From Pseudomonas graminis (GTDB lineage Bacteria > Pseudomonadota > Gammaproteobacteria > Pseudomonadales > Pseudomonadaceae), in contig NZ_FOHW01000025.1 of assembly GCF_900111735.1 (NCBI RefSeq), positions 26,117 through 90,116 on the forward strand: 64,000 bases of DNA. Reading direction: 5' to 3'. Under the pieces are notes generated by a model, which saw only the letters and a list, made by a program, of their open reading frames with translations, ran no database searches and was not told the origin of the DNA. The position numbers and the translations under genes were made by a program. The number at the start of each line of letters is the position of its first letter. Position 1 is the stretch's first letter. This document shows positions 43,871-51,539 of this stretch, piece after piece.

Positions 43871-44686
43871 ATGTCTGCCTTTTCAAGCTTGCCGCTGGTC
43901 ATCGAGCCCGCAGACCTGCAAGCACGACTCAGCGCGCCAGAGCTCATTCTGGTCGACCTGACCAGCCCGGCCCGCTATGAGGCCGGGCACATCCCGGGCG
44001 CACGATTCGTCGATCCGAAACGTACGCAACTGGGCCTGCCACCTGCGCCGGGGCTGCTGCCCTCCCACGGGCATCTGGAAGCGCTGTTCGGCGAACTGGG
44101 ACACAACCCCGACGCGGTGTACGTGGTGTATGACGACGAAGGCGGTGGCTGGGCCGGCCGGTTCATCTGGCTGCTCGACGTCATCGGACACAAAAAGTAT
44201 CACTATATCGACGGTGGCCTGCTCGCCTGGCAAGCCGAAGGCCTGCCAATGTCGACAGAGGTGCCAAAAGCAGTCGGCGGCCCGGTTTCTCTGACCTTGC
44301 ACGACGAGCCCACGGCCACCCGCGAATACCTGCAAAGCCGTCTGGGCGCCGCTGACCTGGCGATCTGGGACGCGCGCGCGCCGACCGAGTACTCCGGCGA
44401 GAAAGTCGTCGCGGCCAAGGGAGGTCACATTCCTGGCGCCGTGAACTTTGAATGGACCGCCGGCATGGATCAGGCGCGCCACCTGCGCATCCGCAAGGAC
44501 ATGCCGAAGATCCTTGAAAATCTGGGCATCACCCCGGAGAAAGAAATCATTACCCACTGCCAGACCCATCATCGCTCGGGCTTCACCTATCTGGTGGCCA
44601 AGGCGCTGGGTTACCCGAGGGTCAAGGGCTACGCCGGCTCCTGGGGCGAGTGGGGCAACCATCCGGACACCCCGGTCGAGAAATAA
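43871..44686 (+). CDS. rhdA: Thiosulfate sulfurtransferase (rhodanese)
   Basis: 271 aa, tandem rhodanese domains. The C-terminal one is active: Cys230 in the loop HCQTHHR, identical in sequence and position to Azotobacter vinelandii RhdA as I recall it. Transfers sulfane sulfur from thiosulfate to acceptors such as cyanide. The N-terminal domain has Asp in place of Cys (VYDDEGGG, about 87). AGACGC precedes the ATG 46 bp after the HDOD gene; psd follows 60 bp later. Confidence 0.95.
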   Translation: MSAFSSLPLVIEPADLQARLSAPELILVDLTSPARYEAGHIPGARFVDPKRTQLGLPPAPGLLPSHGHLEALFGELGHNPDAVYVVYDDEGGGWAGRFIWLLDVIGHKKYHYIDGGLLAWQAEGLPMSTEVPKAVGGPVSLTLHDEPTATREYLQSRLGAADLAIWDARAPTEYSGEKVVAAKGGHIPGAVNFEWTAGMDQARHLRIRKDMPKILENLGITPEKEIITHCQTHHRSGFTYLVAKALGYPRVKGYAGSWGEWGNHPDTPVEK

Positions 44687-44746
44687 ATCGGCGCCCGACG
44701 AGGCGTCGATCCGTATTCCCCTTTTTCAAACGTTTTAGGAATCTTG

Positions 44747-45610
44747 ATGAAACAGCGTCTGTTTATCCTTTTCCAGTATTTGCTTCCCCATCATCTGCTG
44801 TCGCAACTGGCCGGATGCGTGGCCGAATGCCGCGTACGCTGGTTCAAAAATGCCTTCACCCAATGGTTTGCGCGCCGCTATCAGGTCGACATGTCCCAGG
44901 CTCAGGTCGAAGACATCACCGGGTACCCGCACTTCAATGACTTCTTCACCCGTGCCCTCAAACCGGGTGCGCGCCCGTTGGACCCGACGCCGGGCGCCAT
45001 CCTTTCCCCTGCCGACGGCGCGGTTAGCCAACTGGGCCCGATCGAACACGGGCGGATTTTCCAGGCCAAAGGCCACAGCTACAGCGTATTGGAACTGCTG
45101 GGCGGTGACGCGCGCCTCTCCGCGCCGTTCATGGGTGGCGAGTTCGCAACCGTTTACCTTTCACCGAAAGACTATCACCGCGTTCACATGCCGCTTGCCG
45201 GCACTCTGCGCGAAATGGTTTACGTGCCGGGCCGACTGTTCTCGGTGAACCAGACCACAGCGGAAAACGTGCCGGAGCTGTTCGCCCGCAACGAGCGCGT
45301 CGTCTGCCTGTTCGACACAGAGCGCGGTCCGATGGCCGTTGTGCTAGTCGGCGCCATGATCGTTGCCTCGATCGAAACCGTATGGGCGGGCCTGGTCACG
45401 CCGCCCAAGCGCGAGCTCAAGACTTTCCGTTACGACGAAGCGGCACGCGCGCCCATCCATCTGGAAAAAGGTGCCGAGTTGGGGCGCTTCAAACTGGGTT
45501 CTACGGCCATCGTGCTGTTCGGCCCGAATCAGGTGAAATGGTCCGAAATGCTGGCGGCCGGTTCGTCGGTGCAGATGGGTCAGGCCTTGGCGTTGCCATT
45601 GCAGGCCTGA
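44747..45610 (+). CDS. psd: Phosphatidylserine decarboxylase proenzyme
   Basis: 287 aa inner-membrane-associated enzyme producing phosphatidylethanolamine. Start at ATG 44747 with AGGA seven bases ahead (a TTG one codon before is less likely). The self-cleavage site LGST is at 250-253; cleavage at Gly251-Ser252 makes the pyruvoyl group. Other family segments: SPADGAVSQLG (about 89), HRVHMPLAGTL (about 144). Membrane-binding N-terminus (QRLFILFQYLLPHHLLSQL). Confidence 0.97.
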   Translation: MKQRLFILFQYLLPHHLLSQLAGCVAECRVRWFKNAFTQWFARRYQVDMSQAQVEDITGYPHFNDFFTRALKPGARPLDPTPGAILSPADGAVSQLGPIEHGRIFQAKGHSYSVLELLGGDARLSAPFMGGEFATVYLSPKDYHRVHMPLAGTLREMVYVPGRLFSVNQTTAENVPELFARNERVVCLFDTERGPMAVVLVGAMIVASIETVWAGLVTPPKRELKTFRYDEAARAPIHLEKGAELGRFKLGSTAIVLFGPNQVKWSEMLAAGSSVQMGQALALPLQA

Positions 45611-45626
45611 TTCTTGCCTTAGCTAG

Positions 45627-45700
45627 TCCCTGAGAGCGTGATGCTGTTTTTCTGGCGCAATTGCTTAAAGCCGTCGCGCTGCATCACGCATCACCAGGGA
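45627..45700. repeat. Imperfect inverted repeat after psd
   Basis: TCCCTGAGAGCGTGATGC (45627-45644) pairs with GCATCACGCATCACCAGGGA (45681-45700). The arms carry GCGTGATGC/GCATCACGC. A T5 run follows the left arm. It does not match the REP class above. The remaining sequence to 45891 holds no gene I can support. Confidence 0.6.
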
Positions 45701-45891
45701 TTGCGGGGTGGGTCCAGGACAATGGGCCCAGGCTGCGACGGTTGCAGGATGCTGCTAGAGTCCCCTTGTAAGCGCTGTAGGAAACTTCGCTTTCAATGGA
45801 CGTAAACGTGCTCTTTTCGCTCGGCGAGGGTGCTTGCCCCGGAGTTGGACGCCGCCGTTCAGACCTGTAGTTGTTGGAGTTTGCCTGTCAC

Positions 45892-47676
45892 ATGAGTAAT
45901 TTAAGCCTCCCACTGTTGTTGCGCGCACCTGTGCCGACGCAGTCGAGCCTGTCGTTCTGTGACGCGACCCCCAAAGACATGAAACGCTGGATCGCCACCC
46001 TGCCCAAGGCCAATCTCGGCGAAATGGCGCGCCAGCTCTATCAAGGGCTCGGCGAGCTGAATCAGCTGCTTACCCCCAGCGACAACCGCATGCAGCTCCT
46101 CGAATTGCTTCGCCCGGAAGTCTCTTTCGTGTGCAAGCATCTGGAGCGTCACTTCCTGAACCAGTCGGTCGTTCTCGAAGAGCGTCCGCGCAAAGTCGCC
46201 AACCTCTGCCAGGCCCTGCAAAACCACCTTGCCATTGGCTATAAACAGATCATCGCGCGGGTCGCGGTCAAGCTCGGCAAAGACCGCATTGGCCTGCTGA
46301 CCACCGCCCTTCAGCGCGCGCTTAGCTGCCTGAACGGCCCGCTGATCCGCGCCAACCAGCTTTACTGCCCGGTGCAGGATGGTCTGTGGCTTGAACTGCA
46401 CCAGATCTATCAGATCGCCCGCCAGCATCAATTGCAAAACGTGCCGGTGGCCGACAGCCTGGCCCACAACGCCCAGACGATGAGCGTTGAGCAGACTTAC
46501 ATTGTTGCGCTGCTGATGGGTTGTTCACGATGCAATCAGATGCGCCAGCACAACATTGGCAAACTGGCCGAGGCGCTGGATGCATGGAGCGCGATGGTCA
46601 CGCTGCAGCAGCCGCTGGACAGCAACAGCCTCTACGCAGTGTCGCCAGGCACGGACACAGCGCCGCGCTATGCCGCGCTGTACGACGACGATCTGCGACC
46701 GAATTTGCTCGGCATCGACCCGCGTCCTCTCTCGGCCGCGCTGGAGCGCTACACCGAAACGGCCTTTGAAGAACGCTCGAAGTCAGTGCTGAAAGTGCCG
46801 CCCGGGTTGTCCATCGATGTCCTGCAGCACCTTGCGGCCGCGTGGGGCGATGTATCGGAACGGGCGTTTCAACGCACCCCGGGGCAAGGCACCCTGACCG
46901 TTTGTGTGGGCATGAGCGCCCTGCATTATTACGTCGGCGGCCAGCAGTCCTTCAGCGACCTGCTGCAGATGTCGACCCTGTCCAGAGTCGCCGAATACAC
47001 GTTACAGCCCCTCAAACCGGCGAAGCATGACCCGTGGGCGCAGACGGCGGACGTGCAACGCAGCGGCACGTCCGAGAGCATGCTGCCTTTCGAGGAAATC
47101 GAGTACAAACGCGATGACGCAGAAGGCAATGCGGCGTCCGACGGGCAAAAAAGCTTTCCCACTTACGCGTTGCACATCGTCAATCACAGTCCGGGTGGCT
47201 ACTGCCTGGCCTGGCCGAAAGAAGTACCTGATCAGCTGCAGGCCGGTGAGATGATCGGCATTCAGGACCATGGTCACGGCTGGAGCATCGCGGTGGTGCG
47301 CTGGGTGCGGCAGGTCCGCGGTGGCGGTATGCAAATGGGGGTTGAGCTCATTGCGCCTTTTGCCCAGGCCTGCGGCATGCAGCTGACCCGCGCCGAACAG
47401 AGCAGCCAGTTTCTCCGCGCCCTGCTTCTGCCGGAAGTTCGCGCCATCGACGTGCCCGCGACGGTCATCGCGCCGCGCCTGCCGTTCGAGGACGGCTCCA
47501 AGGTGCTGATCAATACCAGTGGCGAAGAGCGCCGCGCGAGCCTGAGTAACCGTCGGGCGACCACGGGCAGCTACAACCAGTTTGAATATCAGATTCTTGA
47601 AGGACCGAAAAAGGCTGCGACGCCAGACGCCGGCGGCCCGGAGCAGGAGTTCGACTCGCTGTGGACGGTGCTTTGA
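45892..47676 (+). CDS. Large protein with PilZ-like C-terminal domain
   Basis: 594 aa from MSNLSLPLLLRAPVPTQSSL. Residues about 30-400 are all-helical and of no family I can name (FVCKHLERHFLNQSVVLEERP, ALLMGCSRCNQMRQHNIGKLAE cluster). Residues about 430-510 contain NHSPGGYCLAWP and MQMGVELIAP, which fit the second PilZ motif (D/N)xSxxG and strand pattern; the N-terminal RxxxR of PilZ is not obvious, so c-di-GMP binding is doubtful. This is the position of PA4958 in PAO1, beside fimX; fimX is absent here. Function unknown, perhaps in c-di-GMP or pilus signalling. Confidence 0.75.
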   Translation: MSNLSLPLLLRAPVPTQSSLSFCDATPKDMKRWIATLPKANLGEMARQLYQGLGELNQLLTPSDNRMQLLELLRPEVSFVCKHLERHFLNQSVVLEERPRKVANLCQALQNHLAIGYKQIIARVAVKLGKDRIGLLTTALQRALSCLNGPLIRANQLYCPVQDGLWLELHQIYQIARQHQLQNVPVADSLAHNAQTMSVEQTYIVALLMGCSRCNQMRQHNIGKLAEALDAWSAMVTLQQPLDSNSLYAVSPGTDTAPRYAALYDDDLRPNLLGIDPRPLSAALERYTETAFEERSKSVLKVPPGLSIDVLQHLAAAWGDVSERAFQRTPGQGTLTVCVGMSALHYYVGGQQSFSDLLQMSTLSRVAEYTLQPLKPAKHDPWAQTADVQRSGTSESMLPFEEIEYKRDDAEGNAASDGQKSFPTYALHIVNHSPGGYCLAWPKEVPDQLQAGEMIGIQDHGHGWSIAVVRWVRQVRGGGMQMGVELIAPFAQACGMQLTRAEQSSQFLRALLLPEVRAIDVPATVIAPRLPFEDGSKVLINTSGEERRASLSNRRATTGSYNQFEYQILEGPKKAATPDAGGPEQEFDSLWTVL

Positions 47677-47682
47677 GCCATC

Positions 47683-47705
47683 GAGGCATCCGTTGCAGAT
47701 GCCTC
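47683..47705. terminator. Hairpin between convergent genes
   Basis: GAGGCATC-CGTTGCA-GATGCCTC: perfect 8 bp stem between the stops of the PilZ-like gene and serB. No T-run follows on either strand, so it is a weak terminator candidate. Confidence 0.45.
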
Positions 47706-47719
47706 AACGTTCACGCTTG

Positions 47720-48937
47720 TTAAGCGCTGCGCCCTTCCCGGTCACGGAACCCCAACAGATACAGCACGCCATCCAGCCCCAGCGTAGAGATGGCCTGCTT
47801 CGCCGACTGCTTGACCAGCGGTTTGGCGCGGAACGCCACACCCAGGCCCGCGATGGCAAGCATCGGCAAGTCATTGGCGCCATCGCCCACTGCAATGGTC
47901 TGCTCCAGACTCAACCCTTCCTTGCTGGCGAGTTCGCGCAACAGATCGGCCTTGCGCTGGGCGTCGACGATCGGCTCGATCGCGTTACCCGTGCACTTGC
48001 CGTCTACCACCTCCAGCTCGTTGGCGAAGATGTAGTCGATGCCCAGTTTGGCCTGCAGCTGGCGAGCGAAGTAGGTGAAGCCGCCCGACAAAATCGCGGT
48101 TTTGTAGCCCAGCCGCTTGAGTTCGGCGAACAGGGTTTCAGCGCCTTCGGTCAAACGCAACGAGGCGCCGATCTCGTCCAGCACCTTCACATCCAGGCCT
48201 TTGAGCAGCGCCAGTCGCTCTTTGAAACTGGCGCGAAAGTCCAGTTCGCCGCGCATGGCGCGCTCGGTGATTTCCGATACGCGCTCACCGACGCCGTGGG
48301 CTTTGGCCAGTTCGTCAATGACCTCGGCTTCGATCAGCGTCGAATCCATGTCGAACACCGCCAGACGACGGTTGCGGCGGAACAGTGAGTCCTGCTGGAA
48401 CGCGATATCGACGTTCAACTCTTGGGCAACGTGGAGGAATTCAGCCTGCATCTGCTGAGGATCGACCGGCTCGCCGCGTACGGAAAATTCGATACAGCCT
48501 TTGCTCTTCTCGGTGGGCATGTCCAGCGACATGCGCCCTGAAAGGCGATCGATGCGGTCGATGTTCAAGCCGTATTTAGCGGTGATCGCACTGACCGTCT
48601 GCAGTTGCTCGGCGGTGACCTTGCGCGTCAGCAGCGTCACGATATGCCGCGCCTTGCCCTGGCCGTCGACCCAGTGCTGATAATCGGCTTCGGACACGTC
48701 GGTGAAGCGCACTTGCTGACCCAGTCGGTCGACTGTTGCCTGTACGTTCTGGCGCACGGCCGCGCCTGCTTCGGTGTCGGGGATGTCGACCAGAAGGCCG
48801 AATGACAAAGCGTCATGAATCACCGCCTGACCGATGTCGAGAATGTTCACGCCGCCTTGGGCCAGCACACCGGTGATAGCCGCAGTAAGACCCGGACGGT
48901 CTTCACCGGTGATGTTTATCAGGACGATTTCGCGCAA
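47720..48937 (-). CDS. serB: Phosphoserine phosphatase
   Basis: 405 aa. TTG start at 48937 (MREIVLINITGEDRPGLTAA) with GGGGGTG six bases upstream; this is the usual family N-terminus. Two ACT domains (about 1-180) likely bind Ser, then the HAD phosphatase with nucleophile DMDST (196-200), and GDGANDLPML (about 360). Last step of serine synthesis. The SMP-like gene diverges 130 bp upstream, the same arrangement as smp/serB in E. coli. Confidence 0.96.
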   Translation of the reverse strand: MREIVLINITGEDRPGLTAAITGVLAQGGVNILDIGQAVIHDALSFGLLVDIPDTEAGAAVRQNVQATVDRLGQQVRFTDVSEADYQHWVDGQGKARHIVTLLTRKVTAEQLQTVSAITAKYGLNIDRIDRLSGRMSLDMPTEKSKGCIEFSVRGEPVDPQQMQAEFLHVAQELNVDIAFQQDSLFRRNRRLAVFDMDSTLIEAEVIDELAKAHGVGERVSEITERAMRGELDFRASFKERLALLKGLDVKVLDEIGASLRLTEGAETLFAELKRLGYKTAILSGGFTYFARQLQAKLGIDYIFANELEVVDGKCTGNAIEPIVDAQRKADLLRELASKEGLSLEQTIAVGDGANDLPMLAIAGLGVAFRAKPLVKQSAKQAISTLGLDGVLYLLGFRDREGRSA

Positions 48938-49067
48938 GGCGCACCCCCGCAGTGGAAAAAAACCGCATTCTACGCACTTTCAGTGACCGCCGGGCACAGC
49001 CAGCGCTTTGCCGCCACAGGGTCGCTCGCTATACTGCGCCCCAACTTCACCACGAGAGCCGTGCTCA

Positions 49068-50597
49068 GTGAACCGGCCCACGCCAGTAAAAACCGATAAT
49101 TTCTTCTTGCTGATCTTCCGGGCATTGCGTCATCGACGTATTCCGATTGCTTTGCGCATCGCCAGCCACAACGTGATCCTCGTCGCGCTGGCTCTGGTGA
49201 TCTACGCCTGCGTCATGGGTTTGCAATTCAAGCAAGCCATGCACGAACAGGCCGACGCATTGGGGCAAGCCCTGACCACGCAGACCGCCACGTCCGCCAC
49301 CGAGCTATTGGTGTCCAACGACATCCTCAGCCTCAACGTGCTGCTGGGCAATCTGGTGAAAAACCCGCTGGTGGCCCATGCGGCTATTTATAGCCCCGAC
49401 AATCGCATCCTTGCCGAAGCCGGACAGCGTCCGAAAAACGGCTTGCTGGGCGAGGCGGAAGGTCTCTACGAGATCAAGATCACCTTCCAGGACGTGGTCG
49501 CAGGCACTCTGCGCATCAGCCTGGACATGGCCCAGTTCCAGCAGCCGCTGACCATCAGCCTGCAGAGCATGGCGATTCTGGCCGGTATTCTTCTGGCACT
49601 GGCGCTGGCCTTGAGCCTTCGCCTAGGGCGCCATATTTCCACGCCGATGCTGCAACTGCGCATGTGGCTGCGCTACATCGATCCGTACACGCCCGCCACT
49701 GATCGTCAGGACGAGATCGGCGATCTGGCGCGTCAGCTGAAGACTTCCTACGCGCCGCCAGAACCGGAACCGGCCCCCATTCCCGAGCCTGCGCAGGTCG
49801 AGGACGAGGACGATACCTCCCCCGAGTTCGACAGCAGCGACCTGAGCGACCCTGACTTCGACGATGCGCCCAAACCGCGGGCCACGGTGATCCCGGCACG
49901 GCGTATCTCCGCCGAGGAAGATGAAGAAGACGAGGAGGACCCCTTTGCGGACCTTCGCGATCACTCCCCCGCCGCGCCAAAACCTGTGGCGCGCCCGATC
50001 CTGCCGGTCGTGCCATCGCAACCGCAGTACAGCGCCGTGCTGGCTGTGCAACTGGGTTCTCAGGAGCAACTGCGCCGACTGCCGCGCACGCGCCTGACCG
50101 AGCTGCTCGAGCGCTACCGTGACTGCATCGATCAGGCCGCTTCGCTCTACGACAGCGAGCTGCACACCCTGAACGACGGCAGTTCGCTGATGGTGTTCAG
50201 CACCCAGGACAGCGGCGATGACTACCTGACCAACGCCATCTGCTGCGGCGAGTTGCTGCGTGCATTGAGCCACGCGTTGCAGATCGAAGTCGCCGATAGC
50301 GGCATTACACTGCAGCTGCAGCTGGGCCTGACACTGGGCGAAGGCTTGCACGGCATGAACCAGATCGATCTGCTGCTGACCGAAACTGCTCAGGACGCCC
50401 TGGCCCTTTCGCAACACAGCCGCAACCTGTTGCTGGTGGAGCGCAAGATCAGCGAAGACCCGACCATCCGCCAGCGTGCGCGTATTCGCCCGATTGCGAG
50501 CCCTGAAGGTGCCAGCTGTGTGGAGCGTCTGATGGAGCCGTATCCGTCGATGCTGGAGCGTCAACTGGCGCGCATGCACGAAGCGCGAAAGGTTTAA
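49068..50597 (+). CDS. SMP/YtjB-like membrane protein with cyclase-like C-terminus
   Basis: 509 aa from GTG 49068 (NRPTPVKTDNFFLL); GAGAG is upstream. TM1 about 30-52, a periplasmic domain (about 53-165, AAIYSPDNRILAEAGQ), TM2 about 166-186, then a disordered Pro/Asp/Glu linker (about 225-320) and a C-terminal domain (about 325-480). TM-periplasm-TM order, and divergence from serB, match SMP (YtjB, PF10144). The C-terminal part has LLERYRDCIDQAASLYDS, LHTLNDGSSLMVF and LQLGLTLGEGLHG, which line up with class III nucleotide cyclases, but the first metal Asp is replaced (AVLAVQLGS), so it is probably inactive and sensory. Function unknown. Confidence 0.78.
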   Translation: MNRPTPVKTDNFFLLIFRALRHRRIPIALRIASHNVILVALALVIYACVMGLQFKQAMHEQADALGQALTTQTATSATELLVSNDILSLNVLLGNLVKNPLVAHAAIYSPDNRILAEAGQRPKNGLLGEAEGLYEIKITFQDVVAGTLRISLDMAQFQQPLTISLQSMAILAGILLALALALSLRLGRHISTPMLQLRMWLRYIDPYTPATDRQDEIGDLARQLKTSYAPPEPEPAPIPEPAQVEDEDDTSPEFDSSDLSDPDFDDAPKPRATVIPARRISAEEDEEDEEDPFADLRDHSPAAPKPVARPILPVVPSQPQYSAVLAVQLGSQEQLRRLPRTRLTELLERYRDCIDQAASLYDSELHTLNDGSSLMVFSTQDSGDDYLTNAICCGELLRALSHALQIEVADSGITLQLQLGLTLGEGLHGMNQIDLLLTETAQDALALSQHSRNLLLVERKISEDPTIRQRARIRPIASPEGASCVERLMEPYPSMLERQLARMHEARKV

Positions 50598-50601
50598 GCG
50601 T

Positions 50602-50645
50602 CACCCACAAAAAAGCCCGCATCGCTGCGGGCTTTTTTGTGGGTG
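50602..50645. terminator. Bidirectional terminator
   Basis: CACCCACAAAAAAGCCCGCA-TCGC-TGCGGGCTTTTTTGTGGGTG: a perfect extended palindrome with T6 on each strand, serving the SMP-like gene and the convergent PqiC-like gene. Confidence 0.92.
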
Positions 50646-50651
50646 CGAATC

Positions 50652-51359
50652 TTAGAAGCGGAACACTTCCAGATCGGTGCGGATCGGTGATGCCATCGGG
50701 ATCTTCGGCTTGTCCTGATCAGTCCGGGTTTTTGCCGGGGCTGCGGCCTTCTTGGGCACGTCCGCTACATACGGCTGACTGGCGATGGGCTTGACCGCGA
50801 CGCTCAGCTTGTCCGCCAGGCGCTGCAGCAGAACTCCCTGAGCCTTGACCTGGGCAGCTGAAGAACCTGCATGGGGCTCTTCCAGGTGAACCAGCTTGCT
50901 GTCGCGCACATTGCCTCGGCGGTCGAGCAAGCGCCACTGGGCATCCAGAACCGCCGGCTGCTTCTCGCCTGAGTCCAGGCGGGTGATGGACAGCACCACC
51001 TGGACATCCGGCGTGAAGCTGGCCGCAGCAGGCGCCATGACCACGCGTTGACTGTCGAGCTTCCACGCCAGTTGGCGCAGAAGCAGTTGATCGATATCGG
51101 CAGACAGGCTGCCAGCCCAGCGACCGTCGGTGGACGCCTTGAGGCTGCCGTCCGGCTGGCGCTGCAATAATGTTTCACGTTGCAGATAGTCAGCAATTGC
51201 CACAGGGCCCAGCAGAACTGCGACCCCGCCGGTGTGCTTCGGTTGCCCAGGATCGCCGCTGTCCAGCTGATAGAGCGACGTGGGCTGATGAACGCTGCAA
51301 CCGGCCAAACCCAGAACGCCGGTCAACAACAGAACACAGGGAACACGTAGAAAATTCAT
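50652..51359 (-). CDS. PqiC-like ABC-transport auxiliary lipoprotein
   Basis: 235 aa from MNFLRVPCVLLLTGVLGLAG (ATG 51359, or the adjacent ATG at 51362). Lipobox LAGC puts Cys20 as the lipidated residue. The domain (LYQLDSG, IADYLQRETLLQR, ADIDQLLLRQLAWKLDSQRV, VQVVLSITRLD) fits ABC_trans_aux/DUF330, seen in PqiC and MCE-system lipoproteins that bridge the outer membrane and move lipids. No pqiA/pqiB is adjacent. The C-tail (KKAAAPAKTRTDQDKPK) is Lys/Pro-rich. Confidence 0.8.
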   Translation of the reverse strand: MNFLRVPCVLLLTGVLGLAGCSVHQPTSLYQLDSGDPGQPKHTGGVAVLLGPVAIADYLQRETLLQRQPDGSLKASTDGRWAGSLSADIDQLLLRQLAWKLDSQRVVMAPAAASFTPDVQVVLSITRLDSGEKQPAVLDAQWRLLDRRGNVRDSKLVHLEEPHAGSSAAQVKAQGVLLQRLADKLSVAVKPIASQPYVADVPKKAAAPAKTRTDQDKPKIPMASPIRTDLEVFRF

Positions 51360-51539
51360 CATCCCGTCCAAGTGAGCGCCGTGTAATGCGCTCACGCTGT
51401 TAAATACTTTGAAAACATGAAGGCATTCCGCCATAGCGGCGCCAGAGGACGTCATATCATCCGTGAATATGCGCGTTGACTCCAGCGATTCTGCGTCGCT
51501 CTCATGACGAAACGAAGAGCGACTGCCGAACCAACCGCT

